DNA of 64,000 nt from Lepidonotus clava. Taxonomy: Eukaryota > Annelida > Polychaeta > Phyllodocida > Polynoidae. The stretch lies in contig OW387134.1 of the NCBI GenBank assembly GCA_936440205.1, forward strand, positions 16,470,908 to 16,534,907, in the 5' to 3' direction. How positions within the stretch are numbered: the first letter of the stretch is position 1; each line of letters begins with the position of its first letter. The translations under genes and the position numbers were made by a program. Below, in pieces: positions 45,321-55,519 of the stretch. The notes below the pieces were generated by a model, which searched no databases, was not told the origin of the DNA, and saw nothing but the letters and a program-made list of their open reading frames with translations.

Positions 45321-45890
45321 TTAGTTTGGGACATGCTCATAGAGGTTTTGCCCATTGTCATTCACCACTCGCCTGATGATTCCGCTCTCGTCCTTGGTGA
45401 CCGTGATCCTCAAGCCTCTCATACGTTCGCAGGACGAGGGGCGCATTGCTCTGAGGGGTCTTGGCCTAGTAGGTTCCAGTCCGAAACGGCCCCCGTTGGG
45501 TCGTACGACGGTTGGCTCGAGGGGTACGGGTGCGGCACCTGCGGTGGGTTTGTCGTTGGGAGTGGGCTCGGCCACAGTGGACCCCCCGGCTGGCTGGTTG
45601 GCGTCCACTGCTGCTGGTTCCATAGCAGTGGTGAGGGATTGGCGTTGTAGCTCGTCGTCAAGCTGCTCAAGTCTAAACAAGCGGGGTCCGTGGGTTGCAA
45701 GTGGTGGAGGAGGGGAGCTTCCCCTGGCCCGTTCCCCACCGGTGGGGTTGGCGCGTGTTGGTTGGGTGCTACCTCCACTTTTAATCCTGGAGCGGCGACG
45801 GTTAGCTGTTCCCCTCCCGTTCGCCTTTCCAGAGTGGGCAGAGGTCGGCCGCCTCGCGTTGTTCGCTGTCTGGTACCTTCCCCGACGCAT
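45321..45890 (-). CDS. Small frame just upstream of env, unknown function
   Basis: A 189-codon frame overlapping the 45419-46390 frame in another phase and ending about 140 bp before env. The first part is Arg/Pro/Ser-rich; the end (GLRITVTKDESGIIRRVVND) looks like folded protein. It is a candidate accessory protein of the LTR element, with no recognised family. Confidence 0.4.
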   Translation of the reverse strand: MRRGRYQTANNARRPTSAHSGKANGRGTANRRRSRIKSGGSTQPTRANPTGGERARGSSPPPPLATHGPRLFRLEQLDDELQRQSLTTAMEPAAVDANQPAGGSTVAEPTPNDKPTAGAAPVPLEPTVVRPNGGRFGLEPTRPRPLRAMRPSSCERMRGLRITVTKDESGIIRRVVNDNGQNLYEHVPN

Positions 45891-46390
45891 TTAGAGTTTT
45901 GGGTGGCCCTTTGGATGAAAGGAGCAACCTGAGTTTTAATCCCAGCTAACTGTTTGTTTGATTTTGGCACATCCAGTCCCACTGTCCTTCTAATTTCGTC
46001 AACAGTCTCAAATAGTTGGAACAGTGGTTGCGTAAGGTCCCAGAACCATCCGGCCTGAATCTGCACAGGTCTGGTGGCCGCTTCCCCCTTCTGAGCTGGC
46101 TTGGCCAACGCAGTTAGCCTTGGCTCGGGCTCCGAGTCACTTACCTCAGATAAATTGTAAAAGTCTTTATTTGCTGCTTTCTTTTTGGCTGGAATCGATT
46201 TAGCGGACTTCTTGGCTCCGCCTGCGGTCGTTCTGGTGGGCCGCCGGGCTGGTGTCCTTGGTTTCTTCCGGGCAATCCCGGTGTCGGTTGAGTCCGGACG
46301 GACACCGCCCCGGCCCGGCCAACTCCACCGCCTAAGGGTCTGAGCCGGTCGTTTATTAGTACTCTCCTTCTCGACTGCCTTTTCTTTCAT
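45419..46390 (-). CDS. Basic, proline-rich frame between pol and env, unknown function
   Basis: A 323-codon frame. The N-terminal third is rich in Lys, Arg, Thr and Pro with KKSAKSIPAKKKAANK, like a nuclear-localisation or nucleic-acid-binding tail. The middle has FWDLTQPLFQLFETVDEIRR, a short amphipathic segment. The C-terminal third is Pro/Gln/Thr-rich. Complex retroviruses keep accessory genes at this position, so an accessory role is possible, but no family is recognised. Confidence 0.45.
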   Translation of the reverse strand: MKEKAVEKESTNKRPAQTLRRWSWPGRGGVRPDSTDTGIARKKPRTPARRPTRTTAGGAKKSAKSIPAKKKAANKDFYNLSEVSDSEPEPRLTALAKPAQKGEAATRPVQIQAGWFWDLTQPLFQLFETVDEIRRTVGLDVPKSNKQLAGIKTQVAPFIQRATQNSKCVGEGTRQRTTRGGRPLPTLERRTGGEQLTVAAPGLKVEVAPNQHAPTPPVGNGPGEAPLLHHLQPTDPACLDLSSLTTSYNANPSPLLWNQQQWTPTSQPGGPLWPSPLPTTNPPQVPHPYPSSQPSYDPTGAVSDWNLLGQDPSEQCAPRPANV

Positions 46391-47047
46391 TTGGTAGAAT
46401 CCTAAAAGAATGGCCCAACGAACATTCCCTTGGTGGGTAGCGCCCTCTGGTGGGCGCGGCTAATCCGTTTCCTTCTCAGGGGGACGATGATCCTTCCCTC
46501 CGTGTCCGCAGGGAAAGTAGTGGTTCCCTTTGGATTGCTATGAGGCCGGAGGGCTAGGCAGTTCCCCATGAGTCGGTGGATCAGTGTTCCAGCTTAGTTC
46601 TCTTTCCGCCCCTTCCAGGAGAAGTCGAAAGTTGAACAATTTTCTATCTCCAACTTTCATTCAGAGATAGAATCAAGGTCTATCTCCGTTTCCTCCCGGG
46701 CTGGGTTATGCGTGCAATCACCTGCAGCAGAGGTGACCGTTTAGGAGCAGAGCTGCGGACCGACTGGTGGATCAGCGCGGATCCCACGAAATTATAACTG
46801 ATCCGCTTGCCCATGCCGTCTCCATATTTGGAGCTGTATCTTGTTTCAGGTGGGGAACGCTTGCATCCGGTCCCAGGAGATGACGCCAACCACTGGCATC
46901 TCCCTTGGTGTGCGCCCCCTCCCTTTCTGCCACGCCCCTGGGCGCGGCGAGGTGGCCGTGAGGTAGGCCACCTGTTCCATTAGCGTGGATGCTAACGGTG
47001 CCGCTCCGCCGAGCTTTTATTTTCACAGGGCGGCAAGATTTCCTGCA
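46391..47047. other. Spacer between pol and the small frames of the LTR element
   Basis: About 650 bp without a convincing frame. It is GC-rich and contains AGCGCCCTCTGGTGG at 46439-46453, whose reverse complement is a perfect CTCF core. A CTATCTCC-containing inverted pair lies near 46650-46690. It could hold splice acceptors for the downstream frames. Confidence 0.45.
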
Positions 47048-50000
47048 TTAATCATCCATGTCGTCGCTTTCCCCGCCGTTGAACAGAGCGGCGTAGTTAG
47101 GCCGACGGTTCCGACGCAGGTTATAGCCACCTTTCGTCGGGACATGGTCCTCTCCTGTTTTTTCTGTGCTCTGTTCCGATGTATCCGAGATCGGTACATC
47201 ACCGCAGGGCAGCTTTATGGGCTTGTTGTTGCCTGGAGGGGATCTCCCCTCCAACGGCTGGCTTTTGCCCCTTCGTTTAGCTCGTTTGCGTTTCCTCTGT
47301 CCATTAGCGCCAGCTGTTCCCCGTTCACAGGCGGCTTTGTTAGGAACAAAGGATAAGTTTGGTAACAGCGCGGTGTCCGCACTGGCGTCCTGACCATCAG
47401 TGATTTGCCCGTCCGATTCCGCTAAATCGGTGGGACTTGGACCAGGTTTTTGTGTAGGTACCTTCCTGGCCATAGGAATTGCATCATGCTCACGGGGACC
47501 GGTCGTTCCCGTTGAGTTTTCAGTCTCAGCACCCCTTATTTTGCCATCCTTTTCAGCAATTTCACCCGTCGGAGTGTGATGCAATTCAGGGTTTCGGTCA
47601 GGATCTGCCCCTTTTGAGTTAGTGATTTTTGCTTCTCTCACCAGTTTGGGAATAACATGAGGGATGGCGGGAGACCACGGCCCATGGGCAGGCTTGAGCT
47701 TTGAAATGTTTACTAAATGTGGTATTTGTTTCCCAGTTTTCAGCGACACCAGCCTAACGAGATGGTCCCCCTTAGTTTCAATTACCCTGTATGGCCCAGT
47801 ATATCTGTTTGAGAACTTAGACGCTTTATTTTCACTAGCCAAAGGATCGTACATGTATACCATATCACCCTCGTACATCTGAGTAGGCCGCGCCCGCTCA
47901 TCAATTCTTACTCTCAGATCTTTTTCATAGTTTTGAACTACCCTTTCTGCCATATTCCTAAACATAGCAATGTTGTCCTTTGTTTGCATGAAGAATTCAC
48001 AGTCATTCAGCGTTTCAGGGATTGTTCCCTGCTCAGGCATTCCAATACTGATTGGATCTCTGCCAAACAGTAGTGTGTGAGGGCTGTAGCCCGATCGTAC
48101 ACTGATCGTGGACCGAACCGTCCACAACGCTATGGGGAGTAGATCGGTCCAGTTACAGTGGTCATCAGGAATATAATATGCGATCAGGTTTTCAATGGTT
48201 TTGTGTAGTCTTTCTACCCGAGCGTTGCCGGTCGGCATTCGCCCGGTAGTGAACGTTTGTTTGCACGCTAGTCGGGTAGTAATCTCCCGGAACAGCCCTG
48301 ATAGGAAGGCCGCCCCCCGGTCTGTGTGCAGGCGGTTTACCCGCCCATACCGACACACTATCCCGGTTAGGAAACAGTTGGCCACGGTTTGCGCGGTGGA
48401 GTCTTTAGTGGTGAAAGCCTCCGGCCAACCTGTTAGTAGGTCTATGAAGGTCATGATATATTTTGACCCGTCCCTAGCCCTCTTTAGCGGTCCAATAAAA
48501 TCACACTGTACCACCTCAAAGGGCCGAGTCGGCCTTTCCCAAGACTTGGCCAAAGCCTTGAAGTGCGGGGCCCGTCTCCTTAGAGAGCAGGTTTCACAGG
48601 CTTTCACATAATCTACGATGTCGGCGTTCATGTTTCGCCAGTAGAATTTCTCAGAGATTTTGGTAGTAAGGTTACTGATCCCCACATGTCCCCCAGCTAG
48701 GATATCATTATGTAACAGCCTCAGGACTTTGGGAATTAGTTTTCCTGGAACTATCATTCGTGGTTTTAGCCTTACCAGTTGGTCTTGGTGTTTGTTATAC
48801 CTTTTGACGTTGAACCTACAGAGTACTCCCGGTGCTACGATTCCCACAAAATCAGCTTGGTCCATTATTCGCCTAGCTTCAAGGGGATCTGGCGGTAGGT
48901 CTCCGTCCTGAAGGTAGTCTATTAATTGCGCACACTCAGCATCTTGGAGTTGCGCGTTTAATACCGTAGCCACAGAAAGCTCTTCATCCTGAATTTCGGC
49001 CTCAAACAATTCACATCCCACAGCGGGCTCATATTCTTCACCTGGGACATGTTCATGAAAGACCCTAGACAAATAGTCCGGTAGAAAATGAGTCGCTCCT
49101 GGCTCATAGATGATTTCAAAATCAAAATCTGATAGCGCTAAAGCCCACCGTCTCAGCCGGGCTGACGGGGCTTTGTAGGCACTCTGTAGCAGGGGGATCA
49201 ACAGTTTGTGATCAGTTACTATTGTGATTTTAGCTCCCTGCAACATGTCCTCATAGTTCTTAATGCTTTTAATTACTGCCAGAGCCTCTTTCTCTGTTAC
49301 CGAATAATTTAGTTCGGCGTCACGGAGGGTACACCCCCAGAAAGCAACCGGACGGTAGATTTCATCTAGTTTGTGACAAACCGCTGCACCGCACGCAGCG
49401 TCTGATGCGTCAGTTAGTAAATAGAAATGCCCTCCTATATCTGGATGGATTAGTAAGGGTGGCGAGGTCAGCAGTTTCTTTAACTGTTGAAACGCCTCCT
49501 CGCAGGCCTCTGTCCACTCAAAAGAGACTTCTTTCTTTAGTAGTCGGTTTAAAGGCTTTGCTAGATCAGCAAAATTAGGGACAAACGGTCGGTAGTAGTT
49601 ACATAGCCCCAGAAAGGATTTGATAGTTTTCACATTATGCGGGCGGTTGAAGGCTGTGATCTTTTCTGTGGTAACCTTTTGTGTAGCTACCCCTTCGGCG
49701 TTCACTACGTGGCCGAGGAAATTAATTTCACTGCGGCACCACTCACATTTAGACGGTTTCAGTTTCAGGTTGGCTCTCGCTAAAGCTTGGAGAACCACCT
49801 CAACACTCGCCAGGTGTTCGTCAAAGGTAGTGTCGTAGACGATTACGTCGTCTAAATATGCTAAGCATGTTCTAGGAATCAAGCCTTTTAACGCAATGGC
49901 CATCACCTTGGTGAACTGCCAAGGCGCGCCAACTAAGCCGAAAGGTACACGCTTATACTGATATACACCCATTGGGGTTTCAAAGGCAGTATATTTTCTA

Positions 50001-51289
50001 CTGTCTTCTTCGATTACACACTGATGATAGCCGCTCAACAGATCTAAAGCTGTCCACATAGTGGGTTTCTTGTAAGCCATATATAAGAAAAGTGATCGCG
50101 CTGTAGGCATTGGGAATTTATCTTTGAAAGTGACCTGATTAAGCATGCGAAAGTCTGTACAGAGCCTAGGTTTGCCGTCTTTCTTCTGCACTACCACCAG
50201 CGGACTTCGCCAAGCCGATTCGCTGGGCTCTATGACACCTATATCTATGAGTTGCCTAACCTGTTCATCGATGATGTCCATTTTCTGTGGAGAGTATCGG
50301 TACGGTCTAGAATTTATTACTCCCTGCGACTCATCCACAATGATTCTCATCGGCGCTATTTCACAGTGACCTAACTCTTCCATTGAGAATGCTAGCGCAT
50401 CTCTGTTGTTATTAAGCATTTGTCTAAACCTTACCTTTTGTTCTTCATCTAAGCACGACTCGGTTAGATCTATTTTACTTACATTTTCATCCATTTCACC
50501 TCGGGATTTCTCCTCAGAGGTTTGGCTTTCCATTTGCACTGCGTCTTTCATTACTTCTACAGAAATCCTACAAATGGACATTGGGGTCTCTGTTTTAGTT
50601 AGATAACACAAGTCTAGGAACTCTTCTATCTGGTCTTGATTTACCTCAGGCACTGCGCATTCTTCTGCAAAAGCTAACACTTCCTGTGGAGTGATTTCTT
50701 GCATTTCATCTAGCGGATTCATGACTTTGATCCACCACTGACTTCCCACCGTATTCACGCACCCCTCCACTAGGACAGGTGCGGTGACTGCCGGTGCGCA
50801 GTAAGCTACTGGTGAGTCTAATCCCAGCGGCTCTCGGGTGGTAACCGGTATGATGCATTCATTTCCCGGTGGAATTTTCACTGTTTCTTTGCTAACTATA
50901 GGGTTTCCACAAAACACTTCTATCTTTGCGCCTGGTAGAGATAAATCTGAACGAAGCACTGTTAATAAGTTTCTACCGATTACTATGGAGTGGCATAGAT
51001 CGTCCACTATGTTGAAATCATAGCAAACCACTGATCCCTGGATTGAAAACTTACACCTAATTTGTTCTAGTATTACTTGAGACGAATTGTCTGCCAGACT
51101 GATGTTTCCTTTCGACACTTTCCACTCATCTAGAATGCATCGTTTAGGGATCTGCCGCTTACAAAGGGTAGACATGAAACAATCACTCGCCCCAGTGTCT
51201 ACCAAAGATTTAACCTCTTTCTGATCATTAAATCTTAACGTTAAGAAAAATGCTTCGTCTCCTATCTCTCTCCTAGCCGGTCCGTCCAC
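47048..51289 (-). CDS. pol: Pol polyprotein of the Ty3/gypsy-type element
   Basis: A 1413-residue frame with the Ty3/gypsy domain order. The aspartic protease (LVDTGAS, near residue 30) is followed by reverse transcriptase with YLDD near residue 480. RNase H with LLTDASDAACG lies near 625. Integrase has an HHCC zinc-binding N-terminus near 860-900, the core around CDFIGPL (about 930), HTDRGAAF (about 985) and NARVERLHKT (about 1020), then a GPY/F module (GPYRVIETKG) near 1165. No chromodomain is seen. The last 230 residues are a polar tail rich in Lys, Pro and Gly. It lies just downstream of gag in the usual order, with a separate start of reading, and looks whole. Confidence 0.96.
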   Translation of the reverse strand: MDGPARREIGDEAFFLTLRFNDQKEVKSLVDTGASDCFMSTLCKRQIPKRCILDEWKVSKGNISLADNSSQVILEQIRCKFSIQGSVVCYDFNIVDDLCHSIVIGRNLLTVLRSDLSLPGAKIEVFCGNPIVSKETVKIPPGNECIIPVTTREPLGLDSPVAYCAPAVTAPVLVEGCVNTVGSQWWIKVMNPLDEMQEITPQEVLAFAEECAVPEVNQDQIEEFLDLCYLTKTETPMSICRISVEVMKDAVQMESQTSEEKSRGEMDENVSKIDLTESCLDEEQKVRFRQMLNNNRDALAFSMEELGHCEIAPMRIIVDESQGVINSRPYRYSPQKMDIIDEQVRQLIDIGVIEPSESAWRSPLVVVQKKDGKPRLCTDFRMLNQVTFKDKFPMPTARSLFLYMAYKKPTMWTALDLLSGYHQCVIEEDSRKYTAFETPMGVYQYKRVPFGLVGAPWQFTKVMAIALKGLIPRTCLAYLDDVIVYDTTFDEHLASVEVVLQALARANLKLKPSKCEWCRSEINFLGHVVNAEGVATQKVTTEKITAFNRPHNVKTIKSFLGLCNYYRPFVPNFADLAKPLNRLLKKEVSFEWTEACEEAFQQLKKLLTSPPLLIHPDIGGHFYLLTDASDAACGAAVCHKLDEIYRPVAFWGCTLRDAELNYSVTEKEALAVIKSIKNYEDMLQGAKITIVTDHKLLIPLLQSAYKAPSARLRRWALALSDFDFEIIYEPGATHFLPDYLSRVFHEHVPGEEYEPAVGCELFEAEIQDEELSVATVLNAQLQDAECAQLIDYLQDGDLPPDPLEARRIMDQADFVGIVAPGVLCRFNVKRYNKHQDQLVRLKPRMIVPGKLIPKVLRLLHNDILAGGHVGISNLTTKISEKFYWRNMNADIVDYVKACETCSLRRRAPHFKALAKSWERPTRPFEVVQCDFIGPLKRARDGSKYIMTFIDLLTGWPEAFTTKDSTAQTVANCFLTGIVCRYGRVNRLHTDRGAAFLSGLFREITTRLACKQTFTTGRMPTGNARVERLHKTIENLIAYYIPDDHCNWTDLLPIALWTVRSTISVRSGYSPHTLLFGRDPISIGMPEQGTIPETLNDCEFFMQTKDNIAMFRNMAERVVQNYEKDLRVRIDERARPTQMYEGDMVYMYDPLASENKASKFSNRYTGPYRVIETKGDHLVRLVSLKTGKQIPHLVNISKLKPAHGPWSPAIPHVIPKLVREAKITNSKGADPDRNPELHHTPTGEIAEKDGKIRGAETENSTGTTGPREHDAIPMARKVPTQKPGPSPTDLAESDGQITDGQDASADTALLPNLSFVPNKAACERGTAGANGQRKRKRAKRRGKSQPLEGRSPPGNNKPIKLPCGDVPISDTSEQSTEKTGEDHVPTKGGYNLRRNRRPNYAALFNGGESDDMDD

Positions 51290-51327
51290 TGCGCCTAATT
51301 CTATCGTGGAATGAACGGACCCCCCCT

Positions 51328-54300
51328 CTAGTTTCCCTGACTCTTTTGTTCTGTGCCACTGGCTTTACTATCTTTGTACATCCGCAGGGGTTTTTCCTTC
51401 AACCTATTCTTTAGCCACAAGCACGCTTCTGTAGAGTGACCATGTTGTTGGTGAATGATACAAAACTTACTTTCATCGAAAGGCAACCTGGGTCTCTCCA
51501 CTTTCTGCTGAGTTGGCGGATTCTTTCCTTTGTCTGCCTCTCTGTTCGGGGCGTTATTAGATTCAGCCTTCTGATCTGGATTCCTTTCACCTTTCTGATT
51601 TTCATATCGATCTTTTCTTTCATAACCTTGCTGTTTATAGTTACCACTACTCTGGGGAGCTCCGCTTTGCCCTGGTTTTGGTTTCTGAAACCATGGAGCG
51701 GCCTCCAGTCGGGCCAGCACCACCCCAAACCGTTCGGAGATGGAGTTTAGGGCCGCGGTCTCCTCCGATTCTTGGCTTCCAGCCAGTTCGCTCACTGCAT
51801 TGGATATTTTAGTTCCCCCTTTGCCTTTGTCCAACGATTCTAGTCTCGTTGCACAATCCACCGCTTCGGTGAACGACTTAGGGTCCAGTATAGCCACCTG
51901 TCTGGCTACGCCCTGTTTTAATCCCTCTAAAAACACAGCTAACATCATGCTTTCACTCGCTTCTGCCTTAACTTGCTTTTGTTTCAGGACACCTGCAAAT
52001 TCAATCACACTCTGGTCCTTTCCTTGTTTGAGGGCGCAGAACTCTGCGTGTTTCTGCCACTTAGCTCTTCGATCACCGAAGATCTTTGTCATTTGAGCTT
52101 CTAGTTTCTCAAACGTGTCTTTTTCACTCTCAGCTAACGCTCCTGCCCAGTCGTCTGCCCTTCCCTTTAGGCCTAACAGCGCCATATTCAGGAGATGGGC
52201 GTTCGACCAGTCATAGATAGCTTTCAGTCGTTTCAATTCCCTGAAATACTTTTCTATCTGCTCATCTTCCTTTCCACTAAACCATGGTAACCTAATGTTC
52301 GGTCCCCTTTGGTGGCCATGGTGGGTCGTTTCACGCCCTGGCGCTGGTACTTGACCCAGTGCCAAACCTAGCTGGGGTAGAATTTCCCAAATATTTGGTT
52401 GATTTGGCGGGTTTGGAGGATTGTTCTGTCCTGGTGGGCCCGGTGGATTTGGAGGGTTGTTCTGTCCTGGTGGGCCCGGTGGACCTGGCGGTCCTGGGGG
52501 GTTGGGTGGACCTGGCGGTCCTGGCGGGTTGGGTTGATTAGGTTGGTTTAGAAAAGGGTTGTTGGGTTGGTTCGGAGGAGGATTATTAAGTTGGTTTAGA
52601 AAAGGATTGTTGGGTTGGTTTGGAGGAGGGTTACCAGGCCCTGGTGGGTTCGCCTGGTTATTCTGGCCTGCCGGAGCTTGCTGACCCTGTTGGTTACCCG
52701 CTCTTCCTCGGCCTGCGTTAAGGTTGGCTGCGATCGCCATCGCCTGCAATAGGTAAGGGAGCATGTTTTGCTCGACCCCACCTCCTGCTGGCACGGCTCG
52801 GCCAGGCTGTTGGCCTGGTTGGCCATTCCCATCATTTTGCTGCAGTTCCCCAGGGTTAACCCCAAGATTAGGCTGCTGTATTCCCGGATTCACACCACCA
52901 TCTCCCCCTTCACCAGGTTGCTGAAGTCCCCCAGGATTTATCCCCAGATTGGGCTGATTCGGAGGGGGATTAACAAGAAGGTTTTGAGGAGGATTAGGCC
53001 CTTGTGGGTTGGCCTGATTATCCTGGCCTCCTTGGGCCTGTTGGTTAAGAGGAGGGTTAAGCCCTTGAGGATTGGCCTGATCGTTCTGGCCTCCCTGAGC
53101 CTGTTGGTCAAGGAGAGGGTCAAGCCCTTGAGGGTTGGCCTGATCGTTCTGGCCTCCTTGAGCTTGCTGGTCAAGGGGAGGGTCAAGCCCTTGAGGATTG
53201 GCCTGATCGTTCTGGCCTCCTTGAGCCTGTTGACCCTGTTGGTTACCCCCTCCTCCTTGACCTGCCTGCCCAAGGTTTCCCATTGCTTGCGCTAGGAAAG
53301 GATACAACACATGGTGTTGTATAGGCCCAAGGTCAATCCCACCTCCTGCCGGCGCGCCTCGGCCCGGTTGTTGGATTGGGATTCGGCCATTACCATCGTT
53401 TTGCTGATGTCCCCCAGGGTTTACACCTCCAGCTCCCCCTTCACCGGGTTGCTGGAGTTGGTCTTGATCACCTCTTTCTCCTACTAGATCCACCAAAGGT
53501 ACTCCTCCCTCCGCCATATTATCTTCGTGGATGTTTTGTATATCGTGATCGTCCCACTGTTCTCTCACAAGTATTTCCTCTACACTAATTTCGTCCTCAC
53601 TTTCTTGTTTGTCTTTCTTACCTGTGTCTAAAACATCCTCGGTAATAAGTTCAAACGATGACGAGCGCGATTTCTCTCCTCTAACTAGTTTTCTATCAGG
53701 ACTACCCTCTCTGACATTTGCGACAGCTTGTTCTGTCTCACTGTCTCCTCCCTCGTCTTCGCTTTCGTATTTATCATACGGCTCAGGGGCTGCAATGTCC
53801 CTTTCTCCTACGTGATAAGCTTTCTTTACCGTACTACCTTCTTCATCTCTATCTTCCCCTTCTCTATCACTTTGGATTTCTAGCGTTTCTCTTTCTGCTT
53901 TATCCTGATCGCTTAACCTTTCTAACTCTTCCTGCTCTTCGGGGCCAGCTTCTGCTAACTTTCTTATTAGTTCTGCCGGGTTAGAACCATACTCATCCAA
54001 CCCCAGATCTGGAGCCTTTGCTCCTTTATTAGCGTCGTCCAAGTTCTCCCCAATATCAAAGGTTAGCCTATAGGGTTGTAAATTGCCTACTTTGTCGCTG
54101 TTTCCCTCTGCTTCCCTTCCCACTCCCCTGTCCCCTCCTACTGTCTTTCCTTTAGCTACAGTGGGATTAGGAATGGACGCCCCCGGGTTGGGGTGAGTCG
54201 GTGTTACCAGTGGGTGACTGATAAACTCAAGTCGTTGGGGTAATGGATAGGTGAGAGAGCTCCCATCAGGTAGGATTACCGGATTTTCGGGGCGTTTTCC

Positions 54301-54456
54301 CCCTGATGGGCTGGAGTTATCCGCGGTGTTTTGTCGTTGTTCTTGGTTCCCTAAGGAAAATAGGTTATCCTCATCGGAAACTTCCTGTTCGCATTCACCT
54401 CCCGCTGCGGGTAGTAAACGGTAGGGAACTCCTTGATTACACCATGGATTATTCAC
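51328..54456 (-). CDS. gag: Gag protein with a very long low-complexity domain
   Basis: A 1042-residue frame. The N-terminal third is polar and acidic, rich in Glu and Asp (about residues 150-310). Residues about 320-700 are low complexity. They include four near-identical 21-residue units built on QQAQGGQNDQANPQG, then Pro-Gly-Asn runs such as GPPGPPGQNNPP that look collagen-like. A capsid-type segment of the retrotransposon gag family follows (about 715-870, with LPWFSGKEDEQIEKYF and LKGRADDWA). The C-terminus is Lys/Gln-rich with a zinc-knuckle-like Cys/His motif (about 995-1008). Gypsy-type gag proteins are usually 300-500 residues; the excess is the disordered domain. It looks whole. Confidence 0.93.
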   Translation of the reverse strand: MNNPWCNQGVPYRLLPAAGGECEQEVSDEDNLFSLGNQEQRQNTADNSSPSGGKRPENPVILPDGSSLTYPLPQRLEFISHPLVTPTHPNPGASIPNPTVAKGKTVGGDRGVGREAEGNSDKVGNLQPYRLTFDIGENLDDANKGAKAPDLGLDEYGSNPAELIRKLAEAGPEEQEELERLSDQDKAERETLEIQSDREGEDRDEEGSTVKKAYHVGERDIAAPEPYDKYESEDEGGDSETEQAVANVREGSPDRKLVRGEKSRSSSFELITEDVLDTGKKDKQESEDEISVEEILVREQWDDHDIQNIHEDNMAEGGVPLVDLVGERGDQDQLQQPGEGGAGGVNPGGHQQNDGNGRIPIQQPGRGAPAGGGIDLGPIQHHVLYPFLAQAMGNLGQAGQGGGGNQQGQQAQGGQNDQANPQGLDPPLDQQAQGGQNDQANPQGLDPLLDQQAQGGQNDQANPQGLNPPLNQQAQGGQDNQANPQGPNPPQNLLVNPPPNQPNLGINPGGLQQPGEGGDGGVNPGIQQPNLGVNPGELQQNDGNGQPGQQPGRAVPAGGGVEQNMLPYLLQAMAIAANLNAGRGRAGNQQGQQAPAGQNNQANPPGPGNPPPNQPNNPFLNQLNNPPPNQPNNPFLNQPNQPNPPGPPGPPNPPGPPGPPGPPGQNNPPNPPGPPGQNNPPNPPNQPNIWEILPQLGLALGQVPAPGRETTHHGHQRGPNIRLPWFSGKEDEQIEKYFRELKRLKAIYDWSNAHLLNMALLGLKGRADDWAGALAESEKDTFEKLEAQMTKIFGDRRAKWQKHAEFCALKQGKDQSVIEFAGVLKQKQVKAEASESMMLAVFLEGLKQGVARQVAILDPKSFTEAVDCATRLESLDKGKGGTKISNAVSELAGSQESEETAALNSISERFGVVLARLEAAPWFQKPKPGQSGAPQSSGNYKQQGYERKDRYENQKGERNPDQKAESNNAPNREADKGKNPPTQQKVERPRLPFDESKFCIIHQQHGHSTEACLWLKNRLKEKPLRMYKDSKASGTEQKSQGN

Positions 54457-54917
54457 ATCGGGTTCATAAGTAGAGCGAGAGCTAGTACCAGGTTCTTGGT
54501 CCGTAGGTGGTACGTACCCTGGATTCCAATATTGCTGATATTCTTTGAGACGGTTCTTCCCTTCAACTCATCCCGAGTGTGTTAGGGATTCAAGTCCTTC
54601 GTCAAGAACCGGCCTATCTTTGGACCCTAGGTGCCAGGGAAATGGTTTACCTCTGCCACGGGTTTGGTAATTTTGTGCACCTTCGGGGCAGAGCTGCTTG
54701 GGTCTGGCTGCGACCTCCTGTCTCTGTGCTTCCCCGTCTAAGGGATTACCTACCAGGTGGCGGTTTTCCACATTCCCTGTATATGATGTTGACACATCGT
54801 GTCCTGCGGGCCGCAAAGATTGAGGCTTGGGGTTAGATGAAGCCTCAAAGTTACCGGTGGCTGACATCAAGGATGAGCAAAACGGCACAAGTCATGTTTC
54901 GGGTAATCTCCACCAAA
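54457..54917 (-). other. Leader and primer-binding site of the LTR element
   Basis: The 460-bp leader lies between the 5' LTR and gag. Two bases inside the LTR, TGGTGGAGATTACCC begins a likely primer-binding site: TGG would pair with a tRNA CCA end. The leader also holds a 106-codon frame of unknown significance. Confidence 0.6.
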
Positions 54918-55519
54918 TGAACTATTGTTAATGTTTGTTTTAAGACTGCGTGATGTATATAACTAAGTATCCATGAGTCGTTTGTCCAAGATGTCCGAGT
55001 CAGTTAGACTGCGTTTAAAGTTAGCTCATTCACTTCCCAATAGTTCAAAAGAAATGAACGATGAGGGAGCTCTTAATATGAAAGGGTTTTATTCAATAAA
55101 CATCTCATCCCGAGTCAAAGCCACTATGTATAAGTCTCCATCAGTCCACCTCCCATCTCCTATCAGCAATCAACCACATTTAGAACGCAAGCTGCTCCAA
55201 CACTTTCTAGACCATTCTAGTGCTCAGCTCTATCACAATTCTATGTCCGAGGTAGTTGGTATAAGTAAACTCCAGTCTGCTACGGAGGAGCCGATGTACT
55301 TACTCCAAGTAGCTCCTTTGCTAAACTTACTTAGCTGATGTTCTCACTAAAACTGCCTGCTCCTCACTTTGCACCACCTTTTATACTGGTTAACAGGTGG
55401 CGCTGGGAGCGTGAAATATCTCTTTCTAGAAGTAGACTAGAAGTAGACTTGCTAAGCCTGATCCTTGTTGGGTTATACAACATGATGATATATATTAAAA
55501 GTACTAAGCTATTAGTACA
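54918..55519 (-). repeat. 5' LTR of the 20-kb element
   Basis: The 602-bp copy pairs with 35142-35743. Minus-strand TATAAAAGG lies at 55377-55385 and an AATAAA at about 55088-55093, giving U3, R and U5 in the orientation of gag-pol-env. A CTCF-like AACAGGTGGCGCTGG lies at 55392-55406. Confidence 0.95.

Noticed and set aside
52768-53295. 175-codon plus-strand frame with repeated LGLIVLASLSLL units
   Set aside because: Complement of the Gln/Asn/Pro repeat of gag.
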